Assembly (NCBI GenBank): GCA_025403435.1
Contig: CM046345.1
Coordinates: 9,862,235-9,926,234 of the forward strand
DNA from: Artocarpus heterophyllus
Lineage: Eukaryota > Streptophyta > Magnoliopsida > Rosales > Moraceae
Length of the DNA: 64,000 bases
Direction of reading: 5' to 3'
In this document: positions 25,820 through 38,913 of the stretch, piece after piece
How positions within the stretch are numbered: position 1 is the stretch's first letter
Layout: the number at the start of each line of letters is the position of its first letter
Translations under genes and position numbers: made by a program
The notes under the pieces: generated by a model
The model's input: the letters and a program-made list of their open reading frames with translations, nothing else
Databases searched by the model: none
Told to the model about the DNA's origin: nothing

Positions 25820-28800
25820 ATTTTTTTTATCGCCTAAGGATGCTTGAAATGAGCTGTTGATATTCTTTTTAACAGTAATCAAAATTTATTTGCTATTTTT
25901 CTTCGAATGATGTTTTAGTTTCTTGGAATCATCATGAAGACGACGAATATATGAAAGAATCTTTATTTAGTACAAGAAAATAGCGAGTAGAAAGAATCTA
26001 ATGCAGAACGTCCTCCTTTCATGTCCCCTTCAAATTAAATTCGTTGAGAGAGCATATTCACCTTTGTCTTGTCCTTGAAATTCCAAAAGGGAAAAAGCTA
26101 CGGATGGCAATAATTATTTGTTTGCTAGCAAGATTGATTAAGAAGTTACACCTACTATACCCATAATTAAGTAGAAATAAGCTTTAATATTTCAGGGAAA
26201 AAAAGAAGAAAGAAAGAGAGGCCAAAAACACTATTGTATCTTTGTTGATGCTCTCTACTTTTTATCCTTTTTTTTCTTCTTTTTGGTCTCAAGAGGAAAA
26301 AGATGCTTGGGTCAGTTGCACTGTTGAAAATGACTAGTTTTGGTGAAAAAAAAATAAGGAAGAATTAGATTTACATTCCCCTATGTTCTGCCTAAATTAT
26401 ATACCCCTTGACCAAACTATTTTACACCAACACCCCTCTCACTTTTGTTAATTTTTTACATAAAGTGACCGAAGTATGCAAATATTAGCCGTTGGCAATC
26501 TTGCATGTGGCATTGATATCAGCCTTTGACAATGTTACTTTTCGTGATTAGAGTGCAAGTTATAATTGTGAGTGTACAAAAGTCTCTTTACCTCATTTTA
26601 TTGACTATAGTCTGTTTAGGTACATAGTTTAAATCAATAGAAAATATTATAGCAAAATAGTTTAATTTAATTTAAACCCACAAAACATTGTCATATAATT
26701 TGTTTGAATCACAATTTTAAGATTTGAACTAAATTCTGAAATGGCTCATGAATAAGGATAAAATCATCATTTCTAGGCGTTAAATGCACATGAACATTCC
26801 CTAATACAGAGAGGGATATCTTTGTCATTTAAAAAATTTAACAGTCAAAGCATGCTTTTTCGTCATGTCAAACATCGTGTAAAAAGTGTCGGTAAGGGTG
26901 TTTTTATAATTTGGAGAAAATACATGGATTCCTGGTCTATATAAAAAATAAAAAATAAAAAATGGAAAAGATTATGAATCTTCACCCTTATTCTTTTGTA
27001 TAAAAAGTGGAGACCTGAAAGGTTTTCCCTGTCAGCCTTGTCTTAATTGAAGAAAAAGCAAGGAAAACAAAAACATGTAGGCTTCAGATTCCTCTCTCTC
27101 TATCTCTCTCTCTCTCCCTCTGTCTTGTTTTGTTTTGTTATTAAGACTTCGTCTATATGGTTAAATAAATTATGTAAACATAGTTTAAAAGCTGAATGGC
27201 TTTGTTTATAAATTGTGAAGGACATGGAAATCAAAGTCAAGAACATGGCATTCACAAAGGCGGTAACAAAGGAAGAGGAATTTATGAAATAAGAGACGCA
27301 AATTGGATACCAAACAACCTAAAGTATCACGCGAAAAGTAACCTTGCCAGATAGTTGGAAAGCTACAATCATTTAGACAGAATTATTGCCTTCAAAAAAA
27401 AAAAAAAAAGAGAAAAGGAAAGAGTCAGGAATTAATGAGAAGGTCCAGGAAAATAAGAAACCAATTGATTGAAAAAAAGAAGTTATGGAGGGACCTAGAA
27501 CAGTTTGATACTTGTACAATCACTCATCAATTCATGGTATGTCCAGAAAACAGTGAAATGGCTTTTCAGTTTCTGCATCAACGACCCCTTTAAAGTTTAA
27601 ACTCATGGAGAGCTAAGAGCTCAGGAGGGACCTCCCTAACCAAGCAACGGCCATTTCCACTTTCACACTTATTTTATGACACAACCGGAAGCTGAGGTCC
27701 ACCATGACTTGGACTTGAGCCACTAACTGGTGAAAGATTCATAATGCTTGACAAGACCCAATATTGAGATGAAAATTGAAGAAGAAAAGAAGAGGAAAAA
27801 AAAAAATGCCATTTTCACACTTTTATATCATGCGAGGGGCATCAGTGTCATTCCAACAACCCGCAACCCCTCCTATTCTTTTTTTTCCTGAAAACGACAG
27901 CAAAACGTCATTAATGGACTAATCAGGGTGAAGATTCCCAGGGCATGGTGACAACTGGTCAGGTGGCCGGATGGCCTTCCTTGTTGAGAAATCCATGTGA
28001 CTTACAGTATCACACTTTCATGTTAGGCTAAGTTCACACCTAGGAAAAAGCCAAGTATAAGTTTTGTTTAAAACTGTAGCTGCGACATACGAAACTTTTA
28101 CATTATAATAATTTTTTATTTTTTTACTTTAATTATTATAAATTTTACATTACTTTAGCTGTTGTGAATCTTACATTTTTTACAATAGGTAAAGTTCCAA
28201 GCACCCTTTAAACGTGAAATGTGAAGTGGGTTTTCCAAAAGGGGAGGCAGATCATAGTGGTCCCTATGATTTTCGACATGTTGGTTATCTCTATTCTATG
28301 CTACCAACCAAGCTATGCATACTCCTTCGAAAAGGCTAAGTTGTATAACCCACCCACCAAACAACAGTTTCTTGCTTCCTACTGTTGGGGAAAAACTAAG
28401 GATGTCTAATAATGACATTAACAAGACACCAAATTGATTTCCTGCTGCCAAACACCAAGGAGGAAGCTAAGAAAGATAAAAAGTCAGGCCGCCTAATGGG
28501 GTAGACCTCCGTCCTCTACCCCAAGGCGAAATTGTACTTGTGTATTTAAATCATGACTTGTACGTGAAAAAAGAAAAAAAATTAAGGCTGTGGAGATGAA
28601 GTTTGTCTCAGTCTCCACCATCTCAGGTGGGACCTCCAACGGTTAACAAACCCCCTTGTTTGCTATTTTTAATCCATCTACTCATTAATGCGAACATTTC
28701 TTCTCTTGCTTCAAAAATGTCCCAAGCAGTTTCTTTATTAGGTTTTTTCAGTAGCATACTTTAGGGCTCTATTTTGCATCCTAAGATTTGCATTTGCATA

Positions 28801-30072
28801 CTTTTTTCAGTTTTAAGTGATTTTAGCGAAATCTAATGTTCAAAAGCATGAACTGCAGTTGGGACAGTAGAAAGTTCCCTTTCTTTAATGGTAGGTAATA
28901 AACAAAAAATAAGATTTTTAACTAGAAATATTTCCATTTCAAAAAAAAAAAAAAAAAAAAAATTATAAATATTTCTTCCACAAGAGAAGAACTAAACCCA
29001 AGCTAGTTAATAACCTAAGATGAAAAGCAGCTCCATAAATTATCCTTATGCTTAATTTCCAATTCCTGAAGCATTCTTGGGCACATAACCTAAAAGAATT
29101 TTATTATCTTATCTTTTCACAGCATATGGATAAAATGTACATTGTAGAAACGTAAAATTGTAGGCCCCAGTTTGAAAGGAATCTCTGTTTTGGAAACAAA
29201 AAAAAAGCACCAAGATTCCATTGACCTAACTTCACCTCATGGCGCGCACGGGGACTAAGAGCTCGTTCGGTAAGAATGAAAAGTGTCGGAAAATAAGGAA
29301 GGGGTGAGATGATTAGTGAAACGATTTCAGAACCTAAGGTTGTTTAGTAAGAGCAAAAAAAAAAAAAAAAAAAAAAGGAGGCAATGGATTGAGTGAGTGA
29401 TTTCAAATCCATCAGAGAACCCCAATTTTAATCTCTCCAAATATGCCCTCTTTCACCTAAGAGTTGTCTTTCTTTTCTTCCTATTTTCTTTCCTTCTTGC
29501 CAAACATAGCCTAAATGCTCAAGAAAACAACCTTGCAATTACTAAAGTTACTTATATCAAGAGAAGAAATGACGAAGTTTATCAAATAATTGCATACAAC
29601 AAATCGTCGTTTTTAAGGTGCCATGTGCAGGTTCTTCTACTATGTCAGATTCGAGATGACCGGAATAAAATAGCATTGTTTGCCAAAAATTCTAAGTTGT
29701 TCTCAACTTATTTAGCTAACTTCAATAGAAGCCACTAAGTTGTGGGACCATCTTATCAAGCACTTGAAAACTCTGTTCTAGTACTGCTTATTATCTCCTT
29801 TCACTTCAAGTATTTCAGTCCTTTATCAAGTGGTATGTATCAACCAAACATGACCTTGGAATAGTGTCTCAATTGACCTTAAAAACCAAAGCATGTCAAG
29901 CAGGAAGAATGAATTTTTAACTGGAATTTAAAATAGGAGAGAATAATGAAAGTCTATGAATAATATCTTGGTCCCATTTAAGGGATTCTTCTTGTTCTTC
30001 TTCTACACAACTCAAACACTGATGAATCACATCAGGAATACAGCAGAAAGAACTACCACAAAATAACCACTT
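25820..30072. other. 4.2-kb gene-free stretch
   Basis: NIPA9 3' UTR, then AT-rich DNA with a CT microsatellite (27089-27121), poly-A tracts (27394, 28940, 29357) and an 'agctcgttcggtaag' segment near 29260 that resembles a MITE end. Open frames at 28221-28409 and 29397-29738 have no recognised domain and no exon partners. The last ~100 bases contain the 3' UTR of the minus-strand LOG gene. Confidence 0.45.
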
Positions 30073-32112
30073 TCACCTTGCACTGTGGTCTTCGTCTGGA
30101 TACTTGCCGAGCCGCTCCATCTGCCAGCTTTCTTGAGGTGCAGCATGTTCATGGGAAGGAGAATATTGCTGCAAAATCATTGCTAAGGTTTAGATTTTGG
30201 GTATATACCAAATCGTAGGTCTCTCTGTTCATCATTGTTTCACTGTTAAAAAAAAATGTAAACCATAATCCCAATGATCCTGCTTATAAGAAATTTAGTA
30301 AATTTACCCTCCAGTTGGCATGGTCTACATGTGAGATGTATGTCGTAAAAAGAAAACAAAACGTCGACAAAAAGGATAAGGTGATAAAGGAAAAATGTGA
30401 CCCTTGTCTACTCTTCATGTCACAACAATAACAGGTAAAGGTGGCCACGTCATCAGAAGAAAATTCGTCTGAGTTTCTTAACTTTCTTTAACACGATTCT
30501 TAGATTGATTGTGATTGAAAATTTTCTTCTAATTAGACGTTGGAATTTCCTTATTTTTTTTAATGGACTTCTCTAACAAAGTTTGGTGAACTGGTTTTAA
30601 TTGCCTTTGTTTGGAGGCCAGCAAAGCAGAAACTTTATGACAATCAACATCAAAAGCCAGCCTTGCATTTGCGTCTTTTTTGCATGAGGAGCATTTCTCA
30701 GTCGCTAAAGCAAAACAGGAGGTACCTCCAGCTTGATCATGAGTTCTTTGGCTGTCGGAGCAGAGATGACTATTTTCCGAGCACCTGGCTTGATGAATCC
30801 TTCTTTAACACCATTGTCGAATAGTGCAAGCAAAGAATTGTAATAACCATCTACATTTAGCAAGCCAACCTGCATTAAGAGTAAATATCTTGTTACAACT
30901 CTTGCTTGTTATTATAGATTTTAGTTGTCAAAGAAGAAGAAAAGATAAATTACTGGTTTCTTATGAATCCCTAGTTGGGCCCATGTTATCATCTCCAGCA
31001 GCTCTTCCATTGTTCCATATCCTCCTGTAGATATAATTATTTACAATGTGACCGAAAATAGACAATCAAATTGCACAAAGAAAAGTAAATCTCTAAAGAT
31101 AAAGATAATTGCCAATGTCTCGAAGGACAAATTATCTAGGAAAATTCTTCTCCAGTTACCGATTGATTGATAAAATTTTCCAGGTAATTACCAGGTAAGG
31201 CAATAAAGGCATCAGCTTCTCGCGCCATGGCAGCCTTACGCTCATGCATGTCTGAAACAGTTCTTACTTCTCCAATAGTTTGACCAGATATCTGGCAAAT
31301 TAGCCATTGCATTCTCCCATTAATGATGAATTTAACTCATTTTTTCAAATTGTAAAACAAATGCTTGGTACTTTCCATAATATAGACCGACGCTAAATGA
31401 TGGAATTGTGTCAAATTTCTCCCTCAAATGCCTACTCTAAGTTTAGCATACTTAAAATCTATTCCAAAGTTGTGCAAATTTTAATATGCTTAAATGTTTC
31501 AACTTAAAATAGATCTCATAAAATTTTTATGAACCGAAAATGCACTTTCAAATTTATTTACTTTCGGTGTTTGTTAAGCATCATATTAACTTCAATTTCC
31601 CAGATGTCTGTCTCAAAGATTTTTAAGATAAGGCAGGACAAAAAATCTTGACGATTTATGACCTGTGGATGAAGAGGAAACAAGTATAACTAGAAAAAGC
31701 AAAAGGTACCTCAAGAGGCATGAGAGCTTTAGGAATGACCCTGCATGTGAAAAGCAGCAGTTAACAAACTTATAATGTGATGAAACATGATACAAACAAT
31801 AAAATTATCAGTGAAAAACCAATAATATTCTAGCTTCTTAATCATATATACCCAAGAACGTGACATCCTCCATCATACACTGTCTGGGATATCAAACCCA
31901 TCAACCCAACGCTTCCTCCTCCATACACCAAGTCTATCTTCCTCTCCACCTGCAATTCATGACCATAAAAATGAAATATCTAACTAACAAGTCATAGAAG
32001 CCCCGTAAACACTCAAGAATTTGTCCCATTACCAAAAGAGCATAAAAAACACAGTTCAAAGATCACATGCCAATTCAACAACTAAAGCCTATATACAAAT
32101 CCCACCATTCAG

Positions 32113-32149
<37 letters not shown>

Positions 32150-32468
32150 AAAAGTAGCAAACGCCCATTAAGCAAGACCTCCAAGTGATTTCAAAACCAT
32201 CAAAAAGTACGTGTCATGGATACATGATAAAAAATAACCAACACCCATTAAGGAAAACCTCCAAGTGAATTCAAAACCAGCAACAATCACGTGTCTTGGA
32301 CATATGATGAGAAAAAGCCATAGACGATAACAAAGAACATTAAAAACAAACCAGTTCTTTTCCCAATTCAAGAGCAGCGTCACTGAAGACTTTCCTGTGG
32401 CCAGCGTTGCTTCCACAGAAAACACAAATCCTACTGAACTTGCTTCTTGCGTTGTTGGCTTCCTCCAT
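30073..32468 (-). CDS. LOG8: Cytokinin riboside 5'-monophosphate phosphoribohydrolase (LOG, LOG8-like)
   Basis: Releases free active cytokinin from its riboside 5'-monophosphate in one step, in cytosol and nucleus. Seven exons read on the minus strand: 32352-32468, 31852-31949, 31710-31740, 31192-31291, 30954-31024, 30726-30869 and 30073-30168, all GT-AG and in phase, giving 218 aa. Motifs: [12 protein letters not shown] near the N-terminus, [23 protein letters not shown] with the catalytic-region Arg, and [14 protein letters not shown], the PGGxGTxxE nucleotide/phosphoribosyl signature. The C-terminus [20 protein letters not shown] is closest to my memory of the LOG8 branch; the subgroup label is less certain than the family. 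The seven-exon layout is typical for plant LOG genes. No lesions seen. It stands in contrast to the intronless LOG-like ORF at 41515-42165. Confidence 0.95.
32113..32316 (-). repeat. Poly-A tract and 80-bp tandem duplication in LOG intron 1
   Basis: A run of about 35 A lies at 32113-32148. Then two diverged copies of an ~80-bp unit start at 32162 and 32242; both contain 'cccattaag' and 'acctccaagtga', followed by CACGTGTC-like or TACGTGTC-like words. All sit in the first intron of the LOG gene (31950-32351). Confidence 0.75.
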
Positions 32469-33762
32469 TCCTTCCTTCCCACTTAAATTGTTATTTTAAT
32501 CAATTTTATAATACCTAAGCATTGGACGGAAGAGCCAACCCAAAACAAAAAACAAAAACAAAAAAGGCAAAAATCTTTTTCAGATTGTTGTGTTACTCTA
32601 AATTGCTAAAAAAAAAAACGAAAGAAGAAGAAGAAGAAAACTTGGAAAAACTTTTTCAAAAAAAATCAAACAAAAGAGAAAAAGGAAATACAAGTCGGAT
32701 TCTACAAAAAAGACAATCTGGGTCGATCCTGAATCGGAGTATTAAGCAATCTGGATGCAAGAAATGGATGGCTTCTTGTTCTTTATACACACCAAGAACG
32801 AAGCACGGGAAGCCCACATGCTTCCTCCTTCCCTTTATGCTTCTAATCCAACGTCCCTTTGTCGGCTTTATAAGATTTGTTGCCAAAAAATTTATTTGCA
32901 AATAAGCAAATTTTTTTCTTTTGAATGAGAAGAAAAAAATGGAAAGACATAGAATGATAGTTTTTTTTTTTATATTTTTTTTCCCTTTTGTTTCTGTCAA
33001 GTCAGATCAATGTATGAAGCACAAACTCGATTATACACATTACCAAAGAGAATGGGAGAAAGGCAGACTGGCATAAACTTTGCATAGAGCAGAGATGGTA
33101 GCTCCCACTGTTGGACTTTGACTTCTTTTAAAAATTTAAATATTTAAGTATAATATATTGCATTTATTTATTTGTGTGAAAAAAATATTTTGACAATTAG
33201 GCGACCTTTTTAAGAGGGAAAAAAATAAGGATCTCAAGCAATTAGTTGCCACGTCGCTATCTGCCAATCCCAACCAGATTTTTGTGAATATTTTATTTTA
33301 AAAAAAATTAGAAATCCTTGTGAAAGTACAACCAAAAGTGTGATCAAATGGGATTTGCTCTCTTCTTAGGAATAATACCAAGAATAGTTGAGAAATTATT
33401 TCCTAATATTTTATTCACGTTAACATTTAGAAGGGTCATTACTATGATTCGTCACAGTTTGTTTTAATGTGCCGTGTTTATGTTTTTCAAGTCTAAAAAT
33501 GCAATTTGAAATTTGTTTCCTCTTTTTTTTTTTCTTAAAGGAAATTCTTCATTAATGTAGCATGGTTCATTAATCAAAATTGTTTTTAATATTCACTCCC
33601 AAATTTGTCCTATGTAAGTAACCAATACTTCTTTTGATGTGGCGATTTGACGATTAAGATGTTTCCATGGACAATTGAGAAAGTTATTTATAAACTATAA
33701 TAAAAGCAGGTAATGTGATTAAAAAACAAAATTTATGTGATTTCTTTGTCCGCATTATAGTA

Positions 33763-33768
33763 CGCGCG

Positions 33769-33804
<36 letters not shown>
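33763..33804 (+). repeat. (CG)n-(AT)n compound microsatellite
   Basis: ACGCGCGCGCGC runs directly into about 14 AT repeats. Alternating purine-pyrimidine DNA of this type can adopt non-B structure. Confidence 0.9.
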
Positions 33805-33805
<1 letters not shown>

Positions 33806-33886
33806 CGTATTGTTAGATCTCTATGAGCTATAAAACACTATGAAGTCTATGCAATTTGCATTAATTGATTAATGACTAATGTAGTT

Positions 33887-34168
33887 GTGGAAAAATAATA
33901 ATGCTAGTAGCAGTTGTTGCAACAGTGCATATTAAAGCATTGGTAATCTATGATTTTTTTTTTTATGTATAAGGTAATCTATGAATTTGTTGGCCAATAC
34001 GACATTCACACTAATTAAAAATTCAAGTGGAAAAATAATAATGCTAGTAGCAGTTGTTGCAAGAGTGCATATTAAAGCATTGGTAATCTATGATTTTTTT
34101 TTTTTATGTATAAGGTAATCTATGAATTTGTTGCCCAATACGACATTCACACTAATTAAAAATTCAGG
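33887..34168 (+). repeat. 140-bp tandem duplication
   Basis: Two copies start at 33887 and 34027 and are almost identical; both begin GTGGAAAAATAATAATGC and end near ATTAAAAATTCA. Differences are single bases and T-tract length, so the duplication is recent. Confidence 0.9.
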
Positions 34169-36920
34169 TGGGAAAACTCCACTTATTTTATTTTTTTCTA
34201 ATTGTAATTAAGTCTCATTAATTACTTCATATTTTGTATTTAGCTTGATGTGTGTAGCATGGAACACTTTTGTCCATGATAGAGACCTTCCGAAAACATA
34301 GAGTTGTAACCAATTATCAGTCTATAACTTTTTTTTTTTTGTTTTATTAAAGGAAAAAAAAGAAAAAAAGAAAAACTTTGTCTGGCCCGGTCCACGGACC
34401 TTACATTGTAGTCTCTTGTATCGCTTATCCTAGCCGACTTGGAAAAACCTCACTATATTTACGTTTTTTAGCTTTTGTATTGATTTAAGTTAAGAACCTT
34501 AAAAAAATTAAGATAAAAAAGAAAATAACCTCACGATTGAAAAATCAGTTGAAATATAAGTTTTAAGTTTAAAAACTATAGCATGTAAAAGTTTTCTATT
34601 AGATTAATTTTTTGCTTTTTACAACAAGCTGATGATAGTTTTACATAATTTATAATTGTAACTGATAGATTAAAATTGTGTTCCAAATACCCAAAAAATA
34701 TTCCCAAACCTCAAAGAAAAAGGGAAATAAATTCTCCCTTTGAGTTAGATTTCTTAAAACGACAATTAAATTAGCTTTTAACAATTAGCTTTTTTTTTTT
34801 TTTTAAGAGAAGGGGGACTAGGGAGAAAACAATATGCAGGTGGCAACCAGTGGACCATAAAACCATGGTATGTGTTATCTGACAAACTTTACTTTAACTC
34901 AAACAATACAAAGCTTTATACATCAAATGTGAAGTAAAAATATGTCATAATGTAAAACTCTTACATGTTATAATACTTTTAGTTATAACTTTCAATTTCA
35001 ATTCATTTCACAAACACCTTATTATTTTATATTATTTTATTTGTAATTTGGGAAGAAGCATTTTAAATCAAGACTTCAGTTTTAAAAGAAGTTCTAAATT
35101 TCCATTAGCTTTAACTTGACCATCTTATCCTTTTTTTAGAGTATTTGACAAAGTTGGCTAGAATCAACTTTTTGCTTAGAGAAAAATATAAAACTCTCAT
35201 ATGCTACTGTAGAAAACAAACAATTACTTAGTATAAGCTCTCATATATCACAGTATTTTAAACTAAAAAATTGATTCTAAGTTTCCAACCTACTGCACCA
35301 AATACTGTTTTTCAAATAAAAGGTTTTTAGCTCATTTGGTCAAAACTTGGCTCACAAACTTTTGCTTTTTTTAATTGGAAAAACTTCCCCGAACTCTTAC
35401 AATGGTAGTAAAAAAATGCCATAGAAAGTGCCTTGTGCATTGGAATTTTGGGGGTAATTAAGTAATATTATATTATTCCAACAAAAAAATTGAAATTGAA
35501 ATTAAAGGGAAAAAAGAGAGATAAAAACAACAAAATAAATTAAACGATTTTTCCAAATATATATATTGGTAAACGAAATTCTAGATCTTCATGTTCCCTT
35601 TTTTCTCACACCAATAATGTGCAAGAAATATGAAATTTTAAACACTTATGAATTGAGCAGCCTCTTTATTCTGATTAAGAACCTCAAATTTCCCAAGAAT
35701 TTTGAAAATTAAACTTTTTTCTCTTTTCCACGTTTCACTGCAAACCAAAGAGGTTGAATTGGTGAAAGGAAAACTTGTCAACAAAGATCAAGCAGTCTGA
35801 ATGGCGTTGTCGTAGACAAGCTTAAAAGGAGTGGAGGCAAAGGAGCTCGTGATCTGGGGGATGGCGGCAGAAGTAAGGCCAAGGCATTGACGAGCTCCTT
35901 ATCCTTACAGGAACGAAAGATCGCAAAGCGGAAGGTTATGTGACCTTCTCCATCCATTTTATTTTATCTATTTTATTTTATGAGTGTGTTTGAGAACGCA
36001 ATTAGAAATAAAAATTAAAACAATTTAACTAAATCATATGAAAGCTTTTTACCATAACATGTTAGAGCTTTATACTATAATACTTTCAACTACTGTTTAC
36101 AATTGTAACTGATAGTTAGAACCGCTTTTTCAAACAACCTAGGTTGTCAAATGCACCTTATGGTGCTCAGATTAAGGTGTCACATACTTAACAATTCAGG
36201 ACCAAATAAACTAAAAACCTTTGAAAAAAGTTCTATGTCGGATTATTCGCATATATTTTTTAAGGCATTACAAATTTTTAATTTTTGCATTTCCTAAGGT
36301 ATATAATTCAAATATTTTTATTTCCAGGGGAACAAATCAAATATTTTCACACCCTTATTAAGAAAAAACTACGCACGTGTATTCAAAACTAACTGCATTG
36401 ATTGATAAATGCAGTTTTGAGATTTAATGGATTCTTTCCACAACATGATGATAACAATCAGTGTTAATTTCAAATAATTAAAGTTACCAAAATAATAAAA
36501 AAAAATCAAATCGTATTGTAAAATTTGAAAAGGGACAAGGGGAAAGCTTTTTGTTAGGTGAAAACGAAGTAAAACCCAATTTTCACTTCAGACGTGACAC
36601 ACTAACCAAAGCTCTTTCAAACTTTGTTCTATTCTCAAGAAAGAAATCAAGCAATATATTTTGTGTTACAATATTATTACTCGTTTGAAAAATGGGGGAA
36701 AAAACTGGATGATGATTTGATAAAAAGGCCTAACACCTAAAAGTATGTTCACATCGAAAAACAGGGATGTAACTCGTTTCTTTAAGCCACCATACTATTT
36801 TTGTTTTTTATTTTAACGGATTAAACTACTGTTTTCCCTTCGTAAATTTTATAAATGACGAGTTTGTGTTTTTAGAGTGTTTGAATCGTGTTGTTAGAAT
36901 TAAAATTTTTGAACAAAAAA

Positions 36921-38893
36921 TGTGACACCCGTTATTCTCCTAACGGGTATTGAGGTAATTAAATTAATTTTTAATGTATAAAAAAAATTGCTTCATTTAA
37001 ATTTATTTTATAATATTTATTTTTATCTATTTTTAAGTTTTCTAAAATTCTCCTATATTTATTTAGTATGATTACTAAAAAGCCTTAGAACTTCTAATAA
37101 ATCTCAAAAATGTCATATTGGCATTATGTGTGTTAAAGTCTTTAGATGAGACATAAGGATATCTTTTCCAACTACTCTTGACCCTCATTTTCTTTATTTC
37201 CTCCGTGACATGCTTCAACATGTCTCCTCTATAATTGTTTCTATCACTTCTCTTCAAAGACTTCATCTTTTCTTCCTTTCTCTTCCACGGTTCCCACACT
37301 CTTCTTCTTATTTCTTTGCTGAAGCAAAATACTTAGAGAACTTCTTCAAGGCAGCCATAAAAATCAGCCACCATCACCTCCATTTGAGCAAGAATTTCAG
37401 TCATACCGAAGTAAAGGAACCTGTTTTGAAGCCATTTCAAGCTTCCAACTAACCATAATCCGAGGTTAGAATCTTATGAACAAATTTAGTCTTTCATTTA
37501 TAAATTTTCTTTTATACTAAAGGATTATTCAAATTTGCGTTCTTAAACCTAAGTATATGTTTGTTGCTATTTTGGAGCATATGTATGAAGTCTAAGTGTA
37601 TATGCCCTAGACAGAAAATTTATATTGTTAAACTTTATAATGCCTCTATGGGCAGTGGTTATTTCTTGAAATTCTAAGATTAAATTAAAATAAATTTTAT
37701 GAATGTAGTTGTATGTTGTGCTTTAGTTTTAATTGTCCTTATGCACGCCTTAGGATCAAGGGAGTATGGAGCTAACGTTAATTGATTCCAGGATTAAGAG
37801 ACTGTTGATAAGCTTAAAAGGTAGGGATTCTATTACTCATCTTTTGTGAGGTTTTTATAGAATTAAAATTGATTGTTTTGCTGCAATATATATATATCTA
37901 TGTTGAACTGATATTATATGTGTATCACATATGAAACTATGACATGGACTCGTCTTGTATTGTACGGCGAGGAACATAATGAATTGACACATGTTATAAA
38001 TTGAGAAGCATGGTTAGGAAAACTAACTCTATTGATAATGATTCAATATAGAGAAATTGTGAGACATGAAGAGGGCGACGGTTACGTCCTTGGGCATGAA
38101 TACCCTAAAAGGTAAAATAGGGGGAAGGCGATGACGCTTCCTTGGGTTGAAAGTCCCAGAACACACTGTACAGGAATCGATTTGGTGAGGACTCGGGGCT
38201 TGATGTCCCCTCACCGGAACACCCTTGGAATGTTTATAGGGTGATCAAGTGCGCCCACTTGGGTTTCGATGAGTTGAGTGATACTCAATTTAACATGGAT
38301 ACCTAGGAACAATGATGATTGGTAATATTTGTATAAATGTGTAATTATGACACTTGGTAATGATTAACTACGGTATCCATAAGATGTGATCATAATAAAC
38401 CTCATAATCTGGAATATGATGTAACTTATTAACCATGCAGGTTTTAATGTGGTAATGATAAAAACCTAAAGGTGAGTAATGGTTTTCTCTACTGAGCATA
38501 GTGTTGCTCATTCCCTTATGTTTATATCTTTTCAGGACTCACTAAGTGTGAGGTGGCTACGAGAAATATAGTTGAGGAAGTGATGTAACTATATTACATT
38601 GGGACTGCTTCAATCGTTGAGAATGTTCTTCATGATAATGTAAGCATCAATTGTTACTTTCTGTGACTGTATTATAATGTGTTGATGGTTAAAATGATGA
38701 TGACAACAGTTTATATTATTAAATTTAAGGTGCTACATTAAAACTGTGGTTTATTTGTCGTTTATATTTTTATTTTTGAGTTGAGAGTTTTCATTTAAGT
38801 CCCGGGCAAATTTTATTTTTAAGGTTTTACTTTTATTATTTATTTTTATTTTATCTCATTAAAAACTGTTAACCCCCATATAGGGGCGTTACA
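36921..38893 (+). repeat. 5' LTR (1973 bp)
   Basis: Begins TGTGACACCC and ends GCGTTACA. Near the start, CCCGTT and AACGGG form a short inverted repeat (36928-36947); near the end, CCCC-ATATA-GGGG forms another. The LTR is collinear without indels with 43032-45004. It should supply the element's promoter; no clear TATA box is called. Confidence 0.96.
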
Positions 38894-38900
38894 GAATTTT

Positions 38901-38913
38901 TGGTATCAGAGCC
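38901..38913 (+). promoter_or_regulatory. Primer binding site for initiator tRNA-Met
   Basis: TGGTATCAGAGCC, the exact complement of the 3' end of plant tRNA-iMet, seven bases after the LTR end. It is intact, so minus-strand priming is possible. Confidence 0.93.

Larger units (their letters stand above)
32469..36920. other. LOG leader/promoter then gene-poor repeat DNA
   Basis: The first few hundred bases upstream of the LOG ATG contain its leader and promoter; no firm motif is called. Beyond 33000 there is no supported gene. The stretch holds a microsatellite (33763-33803), a 140-bp tandem duplication (33887-34168), and dispersed-motif copies near 34942-34995, 35186-35245 and 36036-36095. 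An orphan open frame with lysine-rich composition lies at about 35759-35941 without a start codon. Confidence 0.45.

Noticed and set aside
32522..33000. 127-aa plus and 114-aa minus frames upstream of LOG
   Set aside because: Lysine-rich low-complexity translations of A-rich and T-rich DNA in the LOG leader/promoter; they overlap each other on opposite strands.
33887..34168. CRISPR-like array
   Set aside because: Only two 140-bp tandem copies; plant DNA and no short regular spacers.
37075..38214. Open frames inside the LTRs (74, 80 and 61 aa), repeated exactly in the other LTR
   Set aside because: They overlap on opposite strands, have no domain, and are identical only because the LTRs are identical.
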